64,000 nucleotides of DNA from Bartonella florencae (GCF_000312525.1 NZ_HE997451.1:328898-392897); one strand, 5' to 3'; positions 1-10,927 are shown, counted from the first letter of the stretch. The notes: generated by a model from the sequence alone, not told the origin. Translations and numbers: made by a program.

Positions 1-2554
1 CAAGAGAATAATAAATACAGTTATCACCAACCTCAAAAACACGATGTGATGTTTGTACAGAAGGAGCAATGACTTTAATACCTAACCTTAATGCTTCACG
101 CCGAAAATCATTTAGTTTATCCGTATTTGTCATATCATAGGTCATTGAAGCGGCTAAAAACTCAACGGGATAATGTGCTTTCATATAGGCGGTTTGATAA
201 GAAACAATCGCATAAGCAGCAGCGTGTGATTTATTAAAGCCATAATCTGCAAATTTTGCTAAAAGATCAAAAATAATATCCGCTTGATCTTTATCAACAC
301 CACCAGCAACAGCTCCGTTCACAAAACGCGTACGCTGTTGTTGCATTTCTTTATGAATCTTTTTACCCATAGCGCGCCGCAATAAGTCCGCTTCTCCAAG
401 CGAATAGCCAGCAAGCACCTGAGCAATCTGCATCACTTGCTCCTGATAGACAATAACACCTTGTGTTTCTTTAATCAGATGATCTATTTTGGGATGAATA
501 GAAGCAATTTGCTCTTCCCCATGTTTGCGTGCGTTATAGGTTGGAATATTCTCCATTGGTCCAGGGCGATAAAGCGCAACAAGAGCAATAATATCTTCAA
601 TACGATCAGGCCTCATTCCAATCAGTGCCTTACGCATACCAGCACTTTCCACTTGAAACACACCAACTGTTTCACCACGTGCCATCATAGCATAGGTCTC
701 TTCATCATCGAGAGGGATATTCGACAAATCTATTTTGATTGCCTTTCGTGCAACAAAATCTACTGCCATTTTCAAAACAGTAAGCGTTTTTAACCCAAGA
801 AAATCAAATTTAACCAACCCTGCTTGTTCCACATATTTCATGTTAAATTGTGTCACAGGCATATCGGAACGAGGGTCACGATACATCGGAACGAGTTCTG
901 AAAGTGGACGATCACCAATAACAATTCCTGCAGCATGAGTTGATGCATGACGATAAAGCCCCTCCAGTTGAAGGGAAATATCTAACGTACGCTCTATAAG
1001 GGGATCTTTTTTCTTTTCTTCTTCAAATTTAGGTTCATCGCTAATAGCTTCAGCCAATTCAATCTGACTCCCAGGTGTAGCAGGAACCAATTTTGTAAGA
1101 TAATCCACCTGACGATAAGGAACTTCTAAAACGCGCCCAACATCGCGCAACACCGCACGTGCTTGTAACTTACCAAAGGTGATAATTTGCGCAACTTGAT
1201 CACGTCCATATTTTTTTTGAACATAATGAATTACTTCTTCACGCCGTTCTTGACAAAAATCGATATCAAAATCCGGCATCGACACACGATCTGGATTCAG
1301 AAAACGTTCAAAGAGAAGAGAAAAACGCAATGGATCGACATCAGTAATAGTGAGTGCATAAGCCACAAGTGAACCAGCACCAGAACCACGCCCTGGACCG
1401 ACGGGAATATCATGGGTTTTCGCCCATTTTATAAAATCTGAAACGATAAGAAAGTAGCCAGAAAATTGCATACGCGTAATAACAGAAATTTCATAATCAA
1501 GCCGCTGTTCATAATCTGCAGCAGTATACCCTTTAGCCAATCCAATTGTCTTAAGGCGTACTTTTAAACCAGCTTTTGCTTGATTTAACAATTCACTATC
1601 TTCTACTTCTAAAGTACAGTTTGAAACAACAGATTGCTCTATAAAACGAGGCAAAATTGGTTTTCGAACTGGCGTAGCAATATGACAACGCAATGCAATT
1701 TCAACAGTATTTTCCAAAGCTTCTGGAAGATCAGAAAACAACGCCACCATTTCATCTTGTGATTTCAAATAATGATCTGGTGTCACGCGCTTACGCTCTG
1801 GATTAGAAACAATTTGTCCTTCTGCAACCGCCATCAGTGCATCATGAGCTTCATAGCCTTCTTTATTTAGAAAAAAAGCCTCATTGGTTGCAACAAGAGG
1901 AATTTCATATTTATACGCCAATTCAATAAGCGCAGCTTCTACTTGTCTCTCAAAAGAACCATGCCGCTGTAATTCTATATATAGACGATCAGCAAAAATC
2001 TTTTTTAAATGTGTTAAACGTTCAATTGCACGTTCTTTTTTTCCTTCCGCCAAAGAAAAATTAATAGGGCCTCCCTTACCACCCGTTAAAGCGATGACTC
2101 CTTCACTGTGCGATGATAGCCAATCGATTTTGATATGAGGCGGATCAATATCACATTTATCAAGATAAGCACGACTGACAAGGCGCACCAAATGCGCATA
2201 GCCAATTTCGCTCGCAGCAAATAAAACAAGAGAGCAGAAATTAGTAGGATAGCGCCCTTGGGAAAAACGCGGTTTATCATTTTCGTCAGCAAAATCAACT
2301 GCAAGCTGACAACCAATAATAGGTTGTATTCCATGAGAGAAACAATATTGCGAAAATTCTAAAGCACCAAATAAATTATTTGTATCGGTAATAGCAACCG
2401 CTGGCATATGATCTGAAACCACATGTTCAATAATTTGCGGAATCTTCAAAGCGCCTTCGAGAAGTGAATAAGCAGAATGCACTCTCAAATGAATAAAGCG
2501 AGGAAGGGAATTTTTTTTATCGTCTATTTTACTTTTATCTTCTGCCACTCTCAC
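1..2554 (-). CDS. dnaE: DNA polymerase III alpha subunit (3' end outside window)
   Basis: Catalytic subunit of the replicative polymerase holoenzyme. About 851 codons are present; the C-terminal part lies beyond position 1. The N-terminus carries the PHP domain opening (FIHLRVHSAYSLLEGA, about residues 20-35), and the C-family polymerase active-site motif PDFDIDFC sits at residues 427-434, followed by the finger region with YRPGPMENIP. The reading frame is open from a GTG at 2554 (a second GTG at 2548 is also possible); no ATG start is available. Full family length is about 1,150-1,170 residues, so roughly 300 residues are missing only because the window ends. Its upstream spacer separates it from the divergent recG. 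Confidence 0.95.
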   Translation of the reverse strand, partial: MRVAEDKSKIDDKKNSLPRFIHLRVHSAYSLLEGALKIPQIIEHVVSDHMPAVAITDTNNLFGALEFSQYCFSHGIQPIIGCQLAVDFADENDKPRFSQGRYPTNFCSLVLFAASEIGYAHLVRLVSRAYLDKCDIDPPHIKIDWLSSHSEGVIALTGGKGGPINFSLAEGKKERAIERLTHLKKIFADRLYIELQRHGSFERQVEAALIELAYKYEIPLVATNEAFFLNKEGYEAHDALMAVAEGQIVSNPERKRVTPDHYLKSQDEMVALFSDLPEALENTVEIALRCHIATPVRKPILPRFIEQSVVSNCTLEVEDSELLNQAKAGLKVRLKTIGLAKGYTAADYEQRLDYEISVITRMQFSGYFLIVSDFIKWAKTHDIPVGPGRGSGAGSLVAYALTITDVDPLRFSLLFERFLNPDRVSMPDFDIDFCQERREEVIHYVQKKYGRDQVAQIITFGKLQARAVLRDVGRVLEVPYRQVDYLTKLVPATPGSQIELAEAISDEPKFEEEKKKDPLIERTLDISLQLEGLYRHASTHAAGIVIGDRPLSELVPMYRDPRSDMPVTQFNMKYVEQAGLVKFDFLGLKTLTVLKMAVDFVARKAIKIDLSNIPLDDEETYAMMARGETVGVFQVESAGMRKALIGMRPDRIEDIIALVALYRPGPMENIPTYNARKHGEEQIASIHPKIDHLIKETQGVIVYQEQVMQIAQVLAGYSLGEADLLRRAMGKKIHKEMQQQRTRFVNGAVAGGVDKDQADIIFDLLAKFADYGFNKSHAAAYAIVSYQTAYMKAHYPVEFLAASMTYDMTNTDKLNDFRREALRLGIKVIAPSVQTSHRVFEVGDNCIYYSL

Positions 2555-2952
2555 AATTTCCCACTAAAAAATAAATGTAAATCGCAGCCCTTATCTGCCT
2601 TATAAGAGAGAACTTACTCAGTTATTTCACCGTTATAAATCTATAAGTTCATCCCTTCTGCATATGAGCAAGATATTTTAATTTTATCGCTATTTATATA
2701 AAGACTTTCATCAAGAAAATATTTCTATTCACAGTAAATAAACAGATAAAAACAAAAGAAGAAGATTATAAAGAACATTAGGAATATTGCTATTCTTTCT
2801 TGTACTCTTTTCATTTTATGCATTTTTTTAAATATTGATTTTTCTGCTTAAAAAGCAAAATGTAAATAAAATAACTTTTTCTTCCATAACTTATCCCCAA
2901 AAAGCTCTTTCAAAACACTAGAAAAAACAAAAAGAGCAAGTTAAATTTGCCT
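2555..2952. other. dnaE-recG divergent spacer
   Basis: About 390 AT-rich bases between two divergently transcribed genes, so promoters for both dnaE and recG must lie here. I see no coding potential, no strong hairpin and no clear -35/-10 pair that I would assign. Confidence 0.5.
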
Positions 2953-5061
2953 ATGCCTCCAAGCCTTATTACTCCCCTTTTTCATTCTATCCGTACCCTT
3001 TCTGGGGTTACACCGAAAGTCTATAGCTTATTGGCAAAAATCTTAAATATAAATCCCACGCAACGCGAACCCACCCTTATTGATCTTCTCCAATTAATGC
3101 CCCATTCCGTTATAGACCGCAGAATACGCCCAACCATTGCTGATGCACAAGAAGGGAATACCATTACTCTCGAAATTGTTATAGATCAGCACCAGCCACC
3201 ACCAACGGCCCGTAATCGATTACCCTATCGGATCATTGCACATGATCCAACAGGAAAAATGAATTTAGTTTTCTTTCATGCCCAACCTGCTTGGTTAAAA
3301 AAACAGCTACCGGAAGGTAAAAAAGTTATTGTATCAGGAAAAGCTGAACGTTTTAATGGGCAACTTTCAATGATACATCCCGACCATATCATAGCAGGCG
3401 AACAATCATACCAAATGCCCTTAGTCGAACCTATTTACCCTTCTACCGCCGGACTGTCGACAAAAACGCTAAGACGTGCAATACAAAACGCCCTTGACCA
3501 TATTCCTCTCTTACCAGAATGGATAGAAGAAAGCGTCAAAAAGCAGCAAAATTTTTCCTCTTTTCCTGTTGCTTTACGCCGTATCCATGCGCCCATCGAT
3601 CCCAATGATTTAGCTCTAGAAAGTGCGGCACGTAAACGTCTCGCCTATGATGAATTGCTCGCTTGTCAATTGGCGCTTGGACTCATGCGTTTGAAAACAA
3701 AATCTCTTGTAGGAACATCTCGACCACCAACAGGTGTTTACACTAAAAAATTGCTGAAAGTCCTTCCCTTTCAACTGACAAATGGACAAAAAAAAGCAAT
3801 ACATGACATTGCCAATGATCTTGCTTCACCAGAACCGATGCTAAGACTTCTTCAAGGTGATGTAGGAGCAGGAAAAACCGTCGTGGCACTGATGGCAATG
3901 GCACAAATTGCTGAGAATTCAGGACAATCCGCTTTAATGGCTCCAACAGAAGTTCTTGCTAGGCAACATTTTGCAACAATTGCCCCACTTGCCGAAAAAA
4001 TTGGCTTACAAACAGTTCTTTTAACAGGACGAGAAAAAGGAAAAGTACGTACAAATATTTCGAACGCTATTCACTCAGGCCAAGCTTCTTTTATTATCGG
4101 AACCCATGCTCTCATACAAGAAAACGTTTCCTACAATAATCTTTCCTTAGCCATTATCGATGAACAACACCGTTTTGGTGTGCATCAACGTCTTGCCCTT
4201 ACAGCAAAAGGTCATAAACCTGACATGCTCGTCATGACTGCCACCCCAATTCCGCGCACACTTGTTTTAACAACTTTTGGCGATATGGATGTTTCTCAGC
4301 TTACAGAAAAACCACTAGGAAGACAGCCTATTACAACAGCAATACTTTCTTTAAAACGCATTGATGAACTTATAGAAAGAATTTCCATTCCATTAGAAAA
4401 AGGAGAAAAACTCTATTGGATTTGTCCTTTAGTAGAAGAATCGACAGCTCTCGAACTCACTTCAATTGAAAGTCGTTTTGCTATTCTCCAAGAGCGATTT
4501 GGAGCGCGTGTTGGGATAATACATGGCAAAATGTCAACAGATGAAAAAGCAACAGCAATGGCTTCCTTTAAAGATGGAAAGATAAATATTTTGGTTGCAA
4601 CAACAGTCATTGAAGTAGGGGTAGATATTCCAGATGCTTCGATCATCGTCATCGAACATGCAGAACATTTTGGCCTTTCACAACTGCACCAACTGCGTGG
4701 ACGTGTGGGACGAGGAGATAAAAAATCCTCCTGTATTTTGCTCTACAAAGATCCCCTGACAAAAATGGCTGCAACACGCCTTAATATTATACGCGGTACA
4801 GAAGATGGTTTTAAAATCGCTGAAGAAGACTGGCGCCTGCGAGGAGAAGGAGAGCTTTTAGGCACACGGCAATCTGGTATGCCTGAGTTTCACATAGCAA
4901 ATCTTGCTGTACATAGTGATCTTTTATCAATGGCAAGAAGAGATGCACGCCTATTCTTGCAACGTGATCCTCACCTTTCTTCAGAACAAGGGCAAGCTTT
5001 ACGTTTGCTCCTTTATCTTTTCGGACGGGACGATGCTACACGTTTATTACGAGCAGGATAA
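2953..5061 (+). CDS. recG: ATP-dependent DNA helicase RecG
   Basis: Branch-migrating helicase that remodels stalled forks and Holliday junctions. An N-terminal wedge/OB domain occupies roughly residues 1-240. The superfamily-2 helicase motifs follow: Walker A GDVGAGKT near residue 303, DEQHRFG (the DExH box of RecG) near 400, TATPIPRTL near 425, and the C-terminal helicase lobe with the QLRGRVGRG motif near 580. About 702 residues, normal for the family. A TTG two codons upstream (2947) is in frame, but the ATG at 2953 gives the expected N-terminus. Transcribed toward glmS, with a hairpin-bearing spacer between them. Confidence 0.96.
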   Translation: MPPSLITPLFHSIRTLSGVTPKVYSLLAKILNINPTQREPTLIDLLQLMPHSVIDRRIRPTIADAQEGNTITLEIVIDQHQPPPTARNRLPYRIIAHDPTGKMNLVFFHAQPAWLKKQLPEGKKVIVSGKAERFNGQLSMIHPDHIIAGEQSYQMPLVEPIYPSTAGLSTKTLRRAIQNALDHIPLLPEWIEESVKKQQNFSSFPVALRRIHAPIDPNDLALESAARKRLAYDELLACQLALGLMRLKTKSLVGTSRPPTGVYTKKLLKVLPFQLTNGQKKAIHDIANDLASPEPMLRLLQGDVGAGKTVVALMAMAQIAENSGQSALMAPTEVLARQHFATIAPLAEKIGLQTVLLTGREKGKVRTNISNAIHSGQASFIIGTHALIQENVSYNNLSLAIIDEQHRFGVHQRLALTAKGHKPDMLVMTATPIPRTLVLTTFGDMDVSQLTEKPLGRQPITTAILSLKRIDELIERISIPLEKGEKLYWICPLVEESTALELTSIESRFAILQERFGARVGIIHGKMSTDEKATAMASFKDGKINILVATTVIEVGVDIPDASIIVIEHAEHFGLSQLHQLRGRVGRGDKKSSCILLYKDPLTKMAATRLNIIRGTEDGFKIAEEDWRLRGEGELLGTRQSGMPEFHIANLAVHSDLLSMARRDARLFLQRDPHLSSEQGQALRLLLYLFGRDDATRLLRAG

Positions 5062-5194
5062 TTAATACACAGCCCTTACATAAAGACGGCTCATAAAAGC
5101 AGATCTAACCTTTCTCAATACGGCCTATTCGTGTATTTGACCGTTTTGTCTGACATGCAAGAAAAGTTTTTTGTTTCTAAAACAAAATGGAGCA

Positions 5195-5227
5195 GATAAG
5201 AATATTCCTGTACGTAATATTCTTATC
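5195..5227. repeat. 12-bp perfect inverted repeat between recG and glmS
   Basis: GATAAGAATATT at 5195-5206 is matched by AATATTCTTATC at 5216-5227 around a 9-base loop. It lies between two convergent genes, so a bidirectional terminator is the obvious reading. However, neither side has a proper U-run directly after the stem, so it could also be a protein-binding palindrome. Confidence 0.6.
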
Positions 5228-5286
5228 CAATCTGTAAAAAACATTGTCTTCACTTTCTCAAAATTTCAAAGAAACGAAATTATTTT

Positions 5287-7110
5287 TTACTCAACAGTCA
5301 CTGATTTTGCCAAATTGCGGGGCTGATCAACATCTGTTCCTAATAAAACAGCTGTATGATAAGCGATTAACTGAATAGGTAAAGCATAAATAATGGGCGC
5401 AATAAATTCTGGAATATCAGGCAAAATAATCGTTGATAAAGTCTCAAGATGAACGGCTTCTGCCCCTTTTTTATCAGTTATCAAAATAATACGGCCATTG
5501 CGCGCTGCCACCTCTTGCATGTTAGAAAAAGTTTTTTCAAACCACCGATCATAAGGTGCTACAACAATCACTGGAATAGTTTCATCCACTAGTGCAATTG
5601 GCCCATGTTTTAACTCACCCGCTGCATAACCTTCAGCATGAATATAAGAAAGCTCCTTCAGCTTAAGTGCCCCCTCCAAAGCAATAGGATACGAGGTACC
5701 ACGCCCAAGATAAAGAACGCCTTTTGCATGTGCTAAATCACGACAAATATGTTCAATTTTATCATCCAGCTTTAGAACCTCATTTAAAAGACGCGGCACT
5801 TCTGCCAATTGTTGGACAAACTGATGCTCTGCTTCTTTGGAAAGACATCCCCGCAATTTCGCAGCGCTAAGCGCCATTACAGCAAGTGTTGACAACTGAC
5901 AAGTAAAAGCTTTTGTTGAGGCAACACCAATTTCTGGCCCAGCAAATATTGGTAAAATAAAATCAGCTTCTCTTGCCATCGTCGATTGCTCAACATTTAC
6001 AATTGTAGCTGTTTTCACACCACGTTCACGACAATAACGCAAAGAAGCCAATGTATCGGCTGTTTCACCCGATTGAGAAACAAATATGGATATCACATCA
6101 CCCGTAAGAGGTGGTTCACGATAACGAAACTCCGAAGCAACATCATTATCAACGCTCAAAGCAGCAAATTTCTCAAACCAGTAACGCGCAACTAAGGTTG
6201 AATAATAAGCTGTTCCACAACTTGCAAAAACTATTCGATGAATATTTTTCCAATCAATCAAATTTTTAAGTGGGCGAACCGTATGATTTCCAAGATCAAG
6301 ATAATGCGCTAAATTATGAGAAATCACCTCAGGTTGCTCAAACATTTCTTTGTGCATGAAATGACGATGATTACCCTTAGAAAGCAATAAATTCCCTTCA
6401 AACAGTTTTGTAATAGGACGTTTTACCGGTTGATTATTTGCATCATAAATTGTTACACTTTCTCGTGTTAAAATAGCCCAATCTCCATCTTCCATATAAC
6501 TAATACGGTCTACGAATGGAGCCAAAGCAATGGCATCAGACCCAACAAAAACCTCATCCGCACCATAACCAATTGCCAGCGGTGGCCCAGAGCGTGCAGC
6601 AATCATAAGATCATCTTCACCTTCGAAAATAAGAGCAATTGCAAAAGCACCTTGCAATTTTTTCCAGCTTTCACGCATAGCTTCCAGTGGAGAGAGGCCA
6701 CTGTTTAGTGCACGCGTAATTAAGTGTGCAATAACCTCCGTATCTGTTTCTGTTTCAAAGCAATAACCATCTTCAATCAGTTCCCTTTGCAATTCTACAA
6801 AGTTCTCAATAATACCATTATGAACAATTGCAAGCTTTTCAGTTATATGAGGATGCGCATTCCGCTCCACAGGAACTCCATGGGTTGCCCAGCGTGTATG
6901 ACCAATTCCCAAATTTCCTTGCAGAGGTGTTTTTTTTAACTTTTCTTCTAAATGAATAAGCTTTCCCTCCGCACGCATGCGATAAAGGTGGCCGTTATAT
7001 ATTGTTGCAATACCGGAGGAATCGTAGCCTCTGTATTCAAGACGCTTCAAACCATCAATCAAAGAGGATGTAACACACTTATTTCCAAGAATTCCGATAA
7101 TCCCACACAT
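5287..7110 (-). CDS. glmS: Glutamine-fructose-6-phosphate aminotransferase (isomerizing)
   Basis: Makes glucosamine-6-phosphate from fructose-6-phosphate and glutamine, the first committed step to UDP-GlcNAc for peptidoglycan and lipid A. The N-terminal class II glutaminase begins MCGIIGILG with the catalytic Cys2, and GHTRWATHG is visible near residue 70. Two SIS isomerase domains follow (SCGTAYYS, then VSQSGETADTLA), and the C-terminus ends in LAKSVTVE as usual. 607 residues, full length. It lies 169 bases downstream of glmU on the same strand, so the two consecutive UDP-GlcNAc genes are probably co-expressed. Confidence 0.97.
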   Translation of the reverse strand: MCGIIGILGNKCVTSSLIDGLKRLEYRGYDSSGIATIYNGHLYRMRAEGKLIHLEEKLKKTPLQGNLGIGHTRWATHGVPVERNAHPHITEKLAIVHNGIIENFVELQRELIEDGYCFETETDTEVIAHLITRALNSGLSPLEAMRESWKKLQGAFAIALIFEGEDDLMIAARSGPPLAIGYGADEVFVGSDAIALAPFVDRISYMEDGDWAILTRESVTIYDANNQPVKRPITKLFEGNLLLSKGNHRHFMHKEMFEQPEVISHNLAHYLDLGNHTVRPLKNLIDWKNIHRIVFASCGTAYYSTLVARYWFEKFAALSVDNDVASEFRYREPPLTGDVISIFVSQSGETADTLASLRYCRERGVKTATIVNVEQSTMAREADFILPIFAGPEIGVASTKAFTCQLSTLAVMALSAAKLRGCLSKEAEHQFVQQLAEVPRLLNEVLKLDDKIEHICRDLAHAKGVLYLGRGTSYPIALEGALKLKELSYIHAEGYAAGELKHGPIALVDETIPVIVVAPYDRWFEKTFSNMQEVAARNGRIILITDKKGAEAVHLETLSTIILPDIPEFIAPIIYALPIQLIAYHTAVLLGTDVDQPRNLAKSVTVE

Positions 7111-7279
7111 TTAAAAGCTCCAACTCACATCCCAGATTTATATATCAAAACAACCAAATACCCTTCACTGAAAACTCTAAACTATCAAATAACTCAAACA
7201 GAGAGCAAGGCAATACTTAATAATAAACCTCCCAGACAACGGACAGATTATCATAAAGCAAAGAAAAGATAGAAAATAA

Positions 7280-8629
7280 TCACTTTTTTTGTTTATTTGC
7301 TGATAAGCGCGCACGCAATTTTGTTGCATAATCTTCTTTTATCACTTGTCTTGCACGCCCAAAAACCATACTGTTTACAGGAGCATTTTTCGTGACAACA
7401 CTTCCTGAAGCAATATAAGAACCATCCCCTATCAACAATGGAGCGACAAGCGCTGAATTAGACCCGATGAAAGCATGATCACCAATTATTGTTTTATATT
7501 TGTGAAATCCATCATAATTGCAAGTAATCGTTCCAGCTCCGATATTGCTACCTGCCCCAATTTCTGCATCGCCAATATAACTCAAATGATTAATTTTAGA
7601 AGCTTCTCCCACCTTCGCTTTTTTGACTTCACAAAAATTTCCAATCTTTACGGATCTTGCTAACTCTGTTCCAGGACGCAAACGTGCATAAGGTCCAATC
7701 CGTGCATCTACACCAACCACCGCTCCCTCTAAATAACTAAATGCATGAATAATTGCACCAGATTGTACTTTCACTCCCAAGCCAAAATAAACATTCGGCT
7801 CAATGATCACCCCTGGTTCAATCTCCGTATCATGAGAAAAATAAACCGTTTCTGGTTTAAGAATTGTTACACCAGACAACATCAAATCACGTGCTTTACG
7901 CTTTTGCCACAAAGCATCAGCACTAAAGAGTTCAAAACAGTTATTAACCCCTACAATATTTTCAAAAGGCAATTCAACGGTACGAATATCTAGTCCTTCA
8001 TGCGCGGCAATAGAAACAATATCCGTGAGATAATACTCCTGCTTGGCATTATGATTACCAACCTTCTCTAAAAGAGAAAGCGCATATTTTCCGTTAAGAG
8101 CAAATATCCCACCATTACAAAAAGAGATCTTTTTTTCTTCATCGCTCGCATCTTTTTCTTCTACAATCGCAATAAGCTTGCCATTTTTTTCAAGAAGACG
8201 TCCATAACCCGTTGGCTCTGGAGCACGGAAACCAGCAACAACAACATCTGCCCCATCAGCAAGTTGTGCGCGAATTTGTTGCAATGAATTTTGCTCAATC
8301 AAAGGAGTATCAGCAAAAACAATGAGCACATCATCAATCTCTTTCTGCAAAGCTACACGAGCAGAAAGAGCAGCATGCGCAGTTCCTAGGCGCTCTTTTT
8401 GTTCAAAAATCATTGCATCTTTTGCAAAGGATTGAACCGTTTTGCTCACCTCTTTAGCAGCAAACCCCACAACAACTGCCAATTGCGAAGCTCCTGCTGT
8501 TTCCATTTGTTTTATGACATGGCATATAAGAGGCAACCCAGCAATTTTATGCAATACTTTAGGAAGAGACGATTTCATACGCGTCCCTTCACCTGCGGCA
8601 AGGACAATAGAGAGGCAATTTCTAACCAT
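7280..8629 (-). CDS. glmU: Bifunctional UDP-GlcNAc pyrophosphorylase / GlcN-1-P acetyltransferase
   Basis: Catalyses the last two steps of UDP-GlcNAc synthesis. The N-terminal nucleotidyltransferase has the signature [18 protein letters not shown] near residue 8. The C-terminal half is a left-handed beta helix of hexapeptide repeats, with [10 protein letters not shown] and [13 protein letters not shown], the acetyltransferase site. The frame is open to a TTG at 8641, but the ATG at 8629 gives the normal start [13 protein letters not shown], for 449 residues. It follows ccdA by 14 bases on the same strand and precedes glmS. Confidence 0.96.
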   Translation of the reverse strand: MVRNCLSIVLAAGEGTRMKSSLPKVLHKIAGLPLICHVIKQMETAGASQLAVVVGFAAKEVSKTVQSFAKDAMIFEQKERLGTAHAALSARVALQKEIDDVLIVFADTPLIEQNSLQQIRAQLADGADVVVAGFRAPEPTGYGRLLEKNGKLIAIVEEKDASDEEKKISFCNGGIFALNGKYALSLLEKVGNHNAKQEYYLTDIVSIAAHEGLDIRTVELPFENIVGVNNCFELFSADALWQKRKARDLMLSGVTILKPETVYFSHDTEIEPGVIIEPNVYFGLGVKVQSGAIIHAFSYLEGAVVGVDARIGPYARLRPGTELARSVKIGNFCEVKKAKVGEASKINHLSYIGDAEIGAGSNIGAGTITCNYDGFHKYKTIIGDHAFIGSNSALVAPLLIGDGSYIASGSVVTKNAPVNSMVFGRARQVIKEDYATKLRARLSANKQKK

Positions 8630-8643
8630 AAAAACACACAAGA

Positions 8644-9432
8644 CTAACGAGAAAACCTAAAAAAATTCACAATATCATACCAACGAATAGCTTCAATATC
8701 ATTCAAAGAAGGGTAATGTTCCAAAAGCCAAAAGGAAAGATCCTGCATAGAGCCTGTTAAAAATAAAATACCCGTAATCACCAAAAAAATACCAATAACT
8801 TTTTCAACTTTTCCTAAATGAATACGAAAAGCTCCTAAAAATCTCATAAAACTGCTAGAAAATAAAGCCGCTAATACAAATGGCACACCAAGACCTAACG
8901 CATAAACACCCAAGAGGAGAGCTCCCTCACCTACAGTTTCTTTTGTTCCAGCAAGAGTTATAACAGGTCCCAGAATTGGACCAATACATGGAGTCCAACC
9001 AAATGCAAAGGCTAAACCAATAATATAAGCCCCTAAAGGACCAGCTGGCGTTCCTTGGGTTTGAAAACGCGCTTCACGAAATAACAAAGAAATTTTGAAA
9101 AGACCTAAAAAATTTAAGCCAAAAATAATAATAACGATACCCGCAGCAAGTGCTAACCACTCACGATAAAAACCAATAAACTTGCCAACGGTGCTCGCAC
9201 TAGCACCTAAAGCGATGAAAACAGTCGTAAAACCAAGCACAAAAGCAACAACAGAAGATAAAAGCCTCCACCGTATAAAAGCTTTACCACTAAATTTTTC
9301 TAAACGAAAATCATCAATTCCAATACCTGCCATATAGCACAAATAAGGAGGAACTAATGGCAAAACACATGGCGATAAAAAAGAGAGCGCACCAGCAAAA
9401 AACACACCAACTGTTGAAATTTCTATTGCCAA
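8644..9432 (-). CDS. ccdA: Cytochrome c biogenesis protein CcdA (DsbD transmembrane family)
   Basis: Polytopic inner-membrane protein that passes reducing equivalents from cytoplasmic thioredoxin to the periplasm for cytochrome c maturation. The first membrane helix holds the conserved motif [17 protein letters not shown] (residues 14-30) with one redox cysteine; the second appears in [13 protein letters not shown] near residue 150. 262 residues and about six hydrophobic segments, as expected. The start is TTG at 9432 with a good ribosome binding site (GGAGAGGG) six bases upstream. First of a likely ccdA-glmU-glmS transcription unit; no other cytochrome c maturation gene is in the window. Confidence 0.9.
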   Translation of the reverse strand: MAIEISTVGVFFAGALSFLSPCVLPLVPPYLCYMAGIGIDDFRLEKFSGKAFIRWRLLSSVVAFVLGFTTVFIALGASASTVGKFIGFYREWLALAAGIVIIIFGLNFLGLFKISLLFREARFQTQGTPAGPLGAYIIGLAFAFGWTPCIGPILGPVITLAGTKETVGEGALLLGVYALGLGVPFVLAALFSSSFMRFLGAFRIHLGKVEKVIGIFLVITGILFLTGSMQDLSFWLLEHYPSLNDIEAIRWYDIVNFFRFSR

Positions 9433-9471
9433 AACCCTCTCCCCATCTCTGCTTTATGCCACAAACTTCTA

Positions 9472-10491
9472 TTAATCCATTTCTTCATCAATTCGTTGCA
9501 TATTTTGTGCATTTGCTACCACATTTATCTCATCATCATGACCAGAAACAACAGAAAAAACTTTCTGGTAAATTTTATCTTGATTTTTAGCAATGGCAAT
9601 ATATTCTCCCTCAGCTAATACGAGCGAAACATAAGCGCCAACAGTCTCATAAACAATATCGCCAGAATTATTCGTAATAGACCAGCTTGTATCTGCAAGG
9701 GCTTCCCCTCCTTCTTGCCGAACCAACTTTAAGACAATTTGAGCTGCCTGATGTTCAAGAGTCACTTCTGTAATCTTACCCGCATCTATCTGTATATCGG
9801 AACGAACAGTCGCATTAATAGAGCCATAATGGGAAGCAACATGATAATGACCAGCTTTCAAACGCACAACGGACTGAGCTTTAATATTAGATAAAATAAC
9901 ACCAGTCTCATCATTTTCTTTTTCATCCTCATAAATAGTGAAACGCAATTCTTTTTCATTAATGATACCATTTAACAATGTAGCATTTAAAATAACACCA
10001 CCAGCTTCAAGATTAAACTTCTTAGTGAGATTTTGTCCACTTTCTAAATTCACATGCTGCATCGCACTTACATGACCAAACGAGACATGCACAAGATAAC
10101 TCCCTGGTTCTAAATCAAAATGTGCACTCCCGCCTTCATAAGTTGCAATGAGTGGTAATTTATTATCAATCCCCAAGATGGGAGCATAAATCCGCCATAT
10201 GAGCCCTTTTACAATATCTTCATTGCTGTCTTTTAATCGAGCATTTAAAATGAGTTTGCTCTGAGAAACGAAACTTTCTTTTTCCTGATCTTGAGACTTT
10301 ACAATAAAATCTGTTGTTTGTTCTTGTTGATGATCTTTCTCTCGTCCTTCTTCAGAAAAGACAGCGTTAGTGCAAAGCAATAAGGCAACCACCACACTTA
10401 ACAACCAACGTAATATTTTTATAAGCATACCCATTTTTACATTGTTGACCAAAGCGATAATTTTTTCAAGAAACAATATCACTTTGGTCAT
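9472..10491 (-). CDS. Exported protein with repeated beta-sandwich-like segments, function unknown
   Basis: I do not recognise a named family. From the ATG at 10491 the protein is 339 residues. A hydrophobic stretch (ILRWLLSVVVALLLCTNAVF) followed by a charged region looks like a signal peptide ending in a plausible signal peptidase I site. The mature part repeats short units of the type L.A...DGSYLVHVSFG / LKAGHYHVASHYG / LAEGEYIAIAKNQ, each an aromatic-rich beta hairpin after a glycine turn, like the carboxypeptidase-regulatory or PEGA class of small beta-sandwich domains. ATGs at 10434 and 10428 are alternative starts nearer the signal peptide. The 10491 start lies six bases after the iron-sulfur carrier gene's end, suggesting one transcript. 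Confidence 0.7.
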   Translation of the reverse strand: MTKVILFLEKIIALVNNVKMGMLIKILRWLLSVVVALLLCTNAVFSEEGREKDHQQEQTTDFIVKSQDQEKESFVSQSKLILNARLKDSNEDIVKGLIWRIYAPILGIDNKLPLIATYEGGSAHFDLEPGSYLVHVSFGHVSAMQHVNLESGQNLTKKFNLEAGGVILNATLLNGIINEKELRFTIYEDEKENDETGVILSNIKAQSVVRLKAGHYHVASHYGSINATVRSDIQIDAGKITEVTLEHQAAQIVLKLVRQEGGEALADTSWSITNNSGDIVYETVGAYVSLVLAEGEYIAIAKNQDKIYQKVFSVVSGHDDEINVVANAQNMQRIDEEMD

Positions 10492-10496
10492 CACTC

Positions 10497-10826
10497 TTAA
10501 ATTGAAAAACTCACACCACACCCACAAGCTGAAACAGCATTAGGATTATGAATTTGAAAAGATTGTCCCATAAGATCATCAACAAAATCAATTTCAGCCC
10601 CTTCCATGAAAGGCAATGAGAGTGAATCAATAAAAACAATTGCCCCATTTTTTTCAAGAACGAGATCATCCTCACTCTTCTCAGAAACCAAACTATATTT
10701 ATAAGAAAATCCCGAGCATCCCCCCCCCTCAACGGAAATACGTAATCCTATTTTATCGGGTTCACTCGAAACTATCTGTACAATCCGCTTGGCAGCAATA
10801 TCTGAAATATTTACACGCATTTTCAT
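10497..10826 (-). CDS. erpA: A-type iron-sulfur cluster carrier (ErpA/IscA/HesB family)
   Basis: Carries Fe-S clusters to apo-proteins in the cytoplasm. The three ligand cysteines are present: one in GGGCSGFSY (around residue 36) and two in the C-terminal ACGCGVSF motif. 109 residues, normal for the family. The start at 10826 is chosen because an AAGGA ribosome binding site lies just upstream; a longer in-frame extension to 10865 lacks support. Divergent from dgt, an arrangement I recall in related rhizobia. Whether it is ErpA or a SufA/IscA paralogue cannot be decided from sequence alone. Confidence 0.88.
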   Translation of the reverse strand: MKMRVNISDIAAKRIVQIVSSEPDKIGLRISVEGGGCSGFSYKYSLVSEKSEDDLVLEKNGAIVFIDSLSLPFMEGAEIDFVDDLMGQSFQIHNPNAVSACGCGVSFSI

Positions 10827-10927
10827 ATATCCTTGCATTAAACTATCAAGAAAGAGTATTCCCAATGAAAGAGAAGTTTATTCGTATAAACCAACCTCAA
10901 TTTTAAGATGAGAATGGACAGCTTGCA

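Noticed and set aside
2086-2334. 82-codon hydrophobic ORF on the minus strand
   Set aside because: Out-of-frame shadow inside dnaE, whose own frame is continuous through the region.
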